DNA of 64,000 nt from Pseudomonas sp. H9 (GTDB taxonomy: Bacteria > Pseudomonadota > Gammaproteobacteria > Pseudomonadales > Pseudomonadaceae): contig NZ_SMOK01000011.1 of the NCBI RefSeq assembly GCF_004353925.1, forward strand, positions 372,001 through 436,000, written 5' to 3'. Shown here piece by piece: positions 62,363-64,000 of the stretch (position 1 is the first letter of the stretch; the number at the start of each line of letters is the position of its first letter). The translations under genes and the position numbers were made by a program. The notes under the pieces were generated by a model. The model was given only the letters and a program-made list of their open reading frames with translations, was not told the DNA's origin and ran no database searches.

Positions 62363-63420
62363 GCGCAGGTACCTCGGGTCAAGGCCAGAATTTCGAGCTC
62401 AAGGGTGGGCACCAGGCGTCCGGTCAGCACCAGTTCCAGCGAACGCTGCTGGCCAGACTGGTGGCGCTGGTATTGCTGCAGGGCGATAACCGCCCAGCGC
62501 AAGTGAGCCATTACTTGCCAGAAGCGCAGTGCTTCAGCATTCAAATCCAGCGCGCTGACCGTGCGGTAACCCGCCAGGAAGTCGTCCAGTGCGCCGATGC
62601 CCCCCGCGTCAAGGTCGGGTCGAGCAAAGCGCCAGCAGCGTGCCGAGAACCAGCCGAGGTCTTCGCGTGGATCACCCCAGCCGGCGAACTCCCAGTCCAG
62701 CACGCCAGTCAGCTCCGCGTTGTCCACCAGGTAGTTGCCGCTGCGGTAGTCACGATGGATCAAGCAGGGCGCCAAGGCTGCAGGCTTGTTCAACTCGCAC
62801 CAGCGCAGGCCCCACTCCAGCACCGGATGGCGCTCCGGCAAGGTATCGAGAAAGGTTCGATAGTGCTCGACGCTGCCCTGCACCGGATCACTCACCGGCG
62901 CGGGCAGGAAGCTCAGGCCGGCGTGCGGCGGTGTAACCTGATGCAGCCGCGCAAGGTTGGCACCCAGCGCCCGGCACAGGGCACTGCGCTGAGCTCCGGT
63001 GAATGCCGTGTTGCTCAGGGCAAAGCCGCTGGCATTGCCGCTCAGCGCCTGCATGACGAAGAACTCTCGGCCAATGACTTGCAGGTCCAGGCACAGCCAC
63101 AGGGGCTCGGGTACCTTGACCCCGGCCTGATGCACGCAGCGCAGCACTGCAAACTCCTGCTCACGGCTCATGCTCGCCGCCACCGCCGAGGCGGCATCGG
63201 TGCGTAGCACCCAGCGCTGGTGGCCCGGCGTTGGGCTGTCATCCACCCTGACCTCCAGCAGCCAGTTTTCCTGAATGGCACCACCGGACAGGCGCTCGCT
63301 TCGCTCAATGACCACCCGCTGACCGCCGAGCTGTTCGCTCAGGTAGGCCGCCAGTGCCTCATGGGCCTGTGCGATATCGATTCGGGCGTTGTCACGCCGC
63401 ACGGCATTGTTACTTGGCAT
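62359..63420 (-). CDS. APH-family kinase (LvaA/ACAD10-like)
   Basis: The 353-residue protein has the aminoglycoside phosphotransferase-type fold. It has the Brenner motif LIHRDYRSGNYLVD and the metal Asp in GVLDWEFAGWGDPREDLGW. LvaA, its likely relative, phosphorylates the 4-hydroxyl of 4-hydroxyacyl-CoA. The start at 63420 (MPSNNAVRR) is the first ATG with a plausible GAGT upstream. It is the first gene of the four-gene operon and divergent from the MalT-like regulator. Confidence 0.87.
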   Translation of the reverse strand: MPSNNAVRRDNARIDIAQAHEALAAYLSEQLGGQRVVIERSERLSGGAIQENWLLEVRVDDSPTPGHQRWVLRTDAASAVAASMSREQEFAVLRCVHQAGVKVPEPLWLCLDLQVIGREFFVMQALSGNASGFALSNTAFTGAQRSALCRALGANLARLHQVTPPHAGLSFLPAPVSDPVQGSVEHYRTFLDTLPERHPVLEWGLRWCELNKPAALAPCLIHRDYRSGNYLVDNAELTGVLDWEFAGWGDPREDLGWFSARCWRFARPDLDAGGIGALDDFLAGYRTVSALDLNAEALRFWQVMAHLRWAVIALQQYQRHQSGQQRSLELVLTGRLVPTLELEILALTRGTCA

Positions 63421-63715
63421 AGTTGACTCGATCTGGCCGATTGATTGCTGCCGTGCTGGAGCAAGATCAATGCCACGCATCAAGCGCTAGGAATAAATCC
63501 AGCAATAACAATGAGTTACCCAACCACAACAACCCTTTGGCTGATTCCGCGGCTTTTCGTTGTTGCAGTTTTGAATACGCCTGTTGCAGGTATGAACCAG
63601 TGTTTCATCCTTGAACCCCGCACCTGCGCCTTTTGCAGAAATTCCCACCACGCAGCCGCTCTCGGCTAGGATGGGCGCGCTCGACTGCTCGTACTTGCCT
63701 GCAAGGAAACAGAAC

Positions 63716-64000
63716 GTGATAGCCCTGCCCGTGCTTCAGCCTTATCAACTGCGCCTCCCCGCCGAGCCAGCCCGTGCACTGACACGCGGGCGTTTGCTTG
63801 AGCGACTGGCCCAGGCGGTTGACGCCGGTTGCTTCACTTTGCTGCAGGCGCCCCTGGGCTACGGTAAGAGCACCCTGCTCAGTCAGTTCGCCCACCGTCA
63901 GGATGCACGCAGCGCCTGGCTGCGTCTGAGCGCCGTCGACAACCAGCCATTAAGCCTGCTGGTGCACCTGCAGGCCGCGCTGGGCATGCCGCCCCCTGGC
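63716..64000 (+). CDS. MalT-like LuxR-family ATP-dependent regulator, N-terminal part
   Basis: A GTG at 63716 with AAGGAAA 6 nt upstream opens a protein that runs off the right edge. The 95 visible residues have a P-loop (LLQAPLGYGKSTLLSQFA, near residues 41-58) and the typical phrase AWLRLSAVDNQP. This is the start of the STAND ATPase domain of MalT-type regulators, whose HTH lies at the C-terminus outside the window. It is divergent from the APH-kinase operon and probably controls it. Confidence 0.85.
   Translation, partial: MIALPVLQPYQLRLPAEPARALTRGRLLERLAQAVDAGCFTLLQAPLGYGKSTLLSQFAHRQDARSAWLRLSAVDNQPLSLLVHLQAALGMPPPG

Overview
The window reads as chromosomal DNA of a Pseudomonas of the putida/fluorescens type. 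The evidence is the many copies of a REP element with the core GTAGGAGCGGGCTTGCC, the even GC-rich codon use, and gene sets known from rhizosphere pseudomonads. No rRNA, tRNA, phage, insertion sequence or CRISPR array was seen. Nearly all of it is coding, and the genes sit in a few long same-strand runs.

Region 1 (1-11.5 kb): the cut-off start of a winged-helix regulator, an NmrA-like oxidoreductase and a secreted cupin, aconitase B, a GNAT acetyltransferase, a CrtZ-like hydroxylase, a three-gene AaeAB-like aromatic acid efflux operon (FUSC, DUF1656, HlyD), mgtC with a long leader, and a LysR regulator.

Region 2 (11.5-20.6 kb, minus strand): an eight-gene amine or amino acid catabolic run. 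It encodes a flavin monooxygenase, RidA, a DUF1028 protein, an ArgE-like deacetylase, an aldehyde dehydrogenase, an APC permease, a SpuC-like aminotransferase and an orphan substrate-binding protein. The substrate is unknown.

Region 3 (20.8-31.2 kb): a two-gene operon for a 43-residue peptide and a secreted protein with eight CX3C motifs. Next comes a REC-HTH-PAS-degenerate kinase regulator beside a two-partner secretion pair (TpsA adhesin with MBG/YDG-like repeats, TpsB transporter). The region ends in a 1.2 kb block of inverted and tandem repeats.

Region 4 (31.2-49 kb): an acyl-CoA synthetase and a full quinohemoprotein amine dehydrogenase (qhp/pea) locus. It has subunits QhpA, QhpB and QhpC, the maturation enzymes QhpD, QhpE, QhpF and QhpG, a CcmF-like heme lyase, an aldehyde dehydrogenase, an outer-membrane barrel protein and an AcoR-type sigma-54 activator. 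Matching palindromes lie about 95-120 bp upstream of sigma-54-like promoters.

Region 5 (49-60 kb): the indole-3-acetate catabolic cluster iacABCDEFG, iacR, iacHI followed upstream by catBCA. Amine oxidation, indoleacetate degradation and catechol ortho-cleavage therefore lie next to each other. Region 6 (60-64 kb): an acyl-CoA dehydrogenase, a histidine phosphatase, a DUF6285 protein and an APH-family kinase resembling LvaC, LvaB and LvaA of levulinate catabolism, with a divergent MalT-like regulator cut by the window end.
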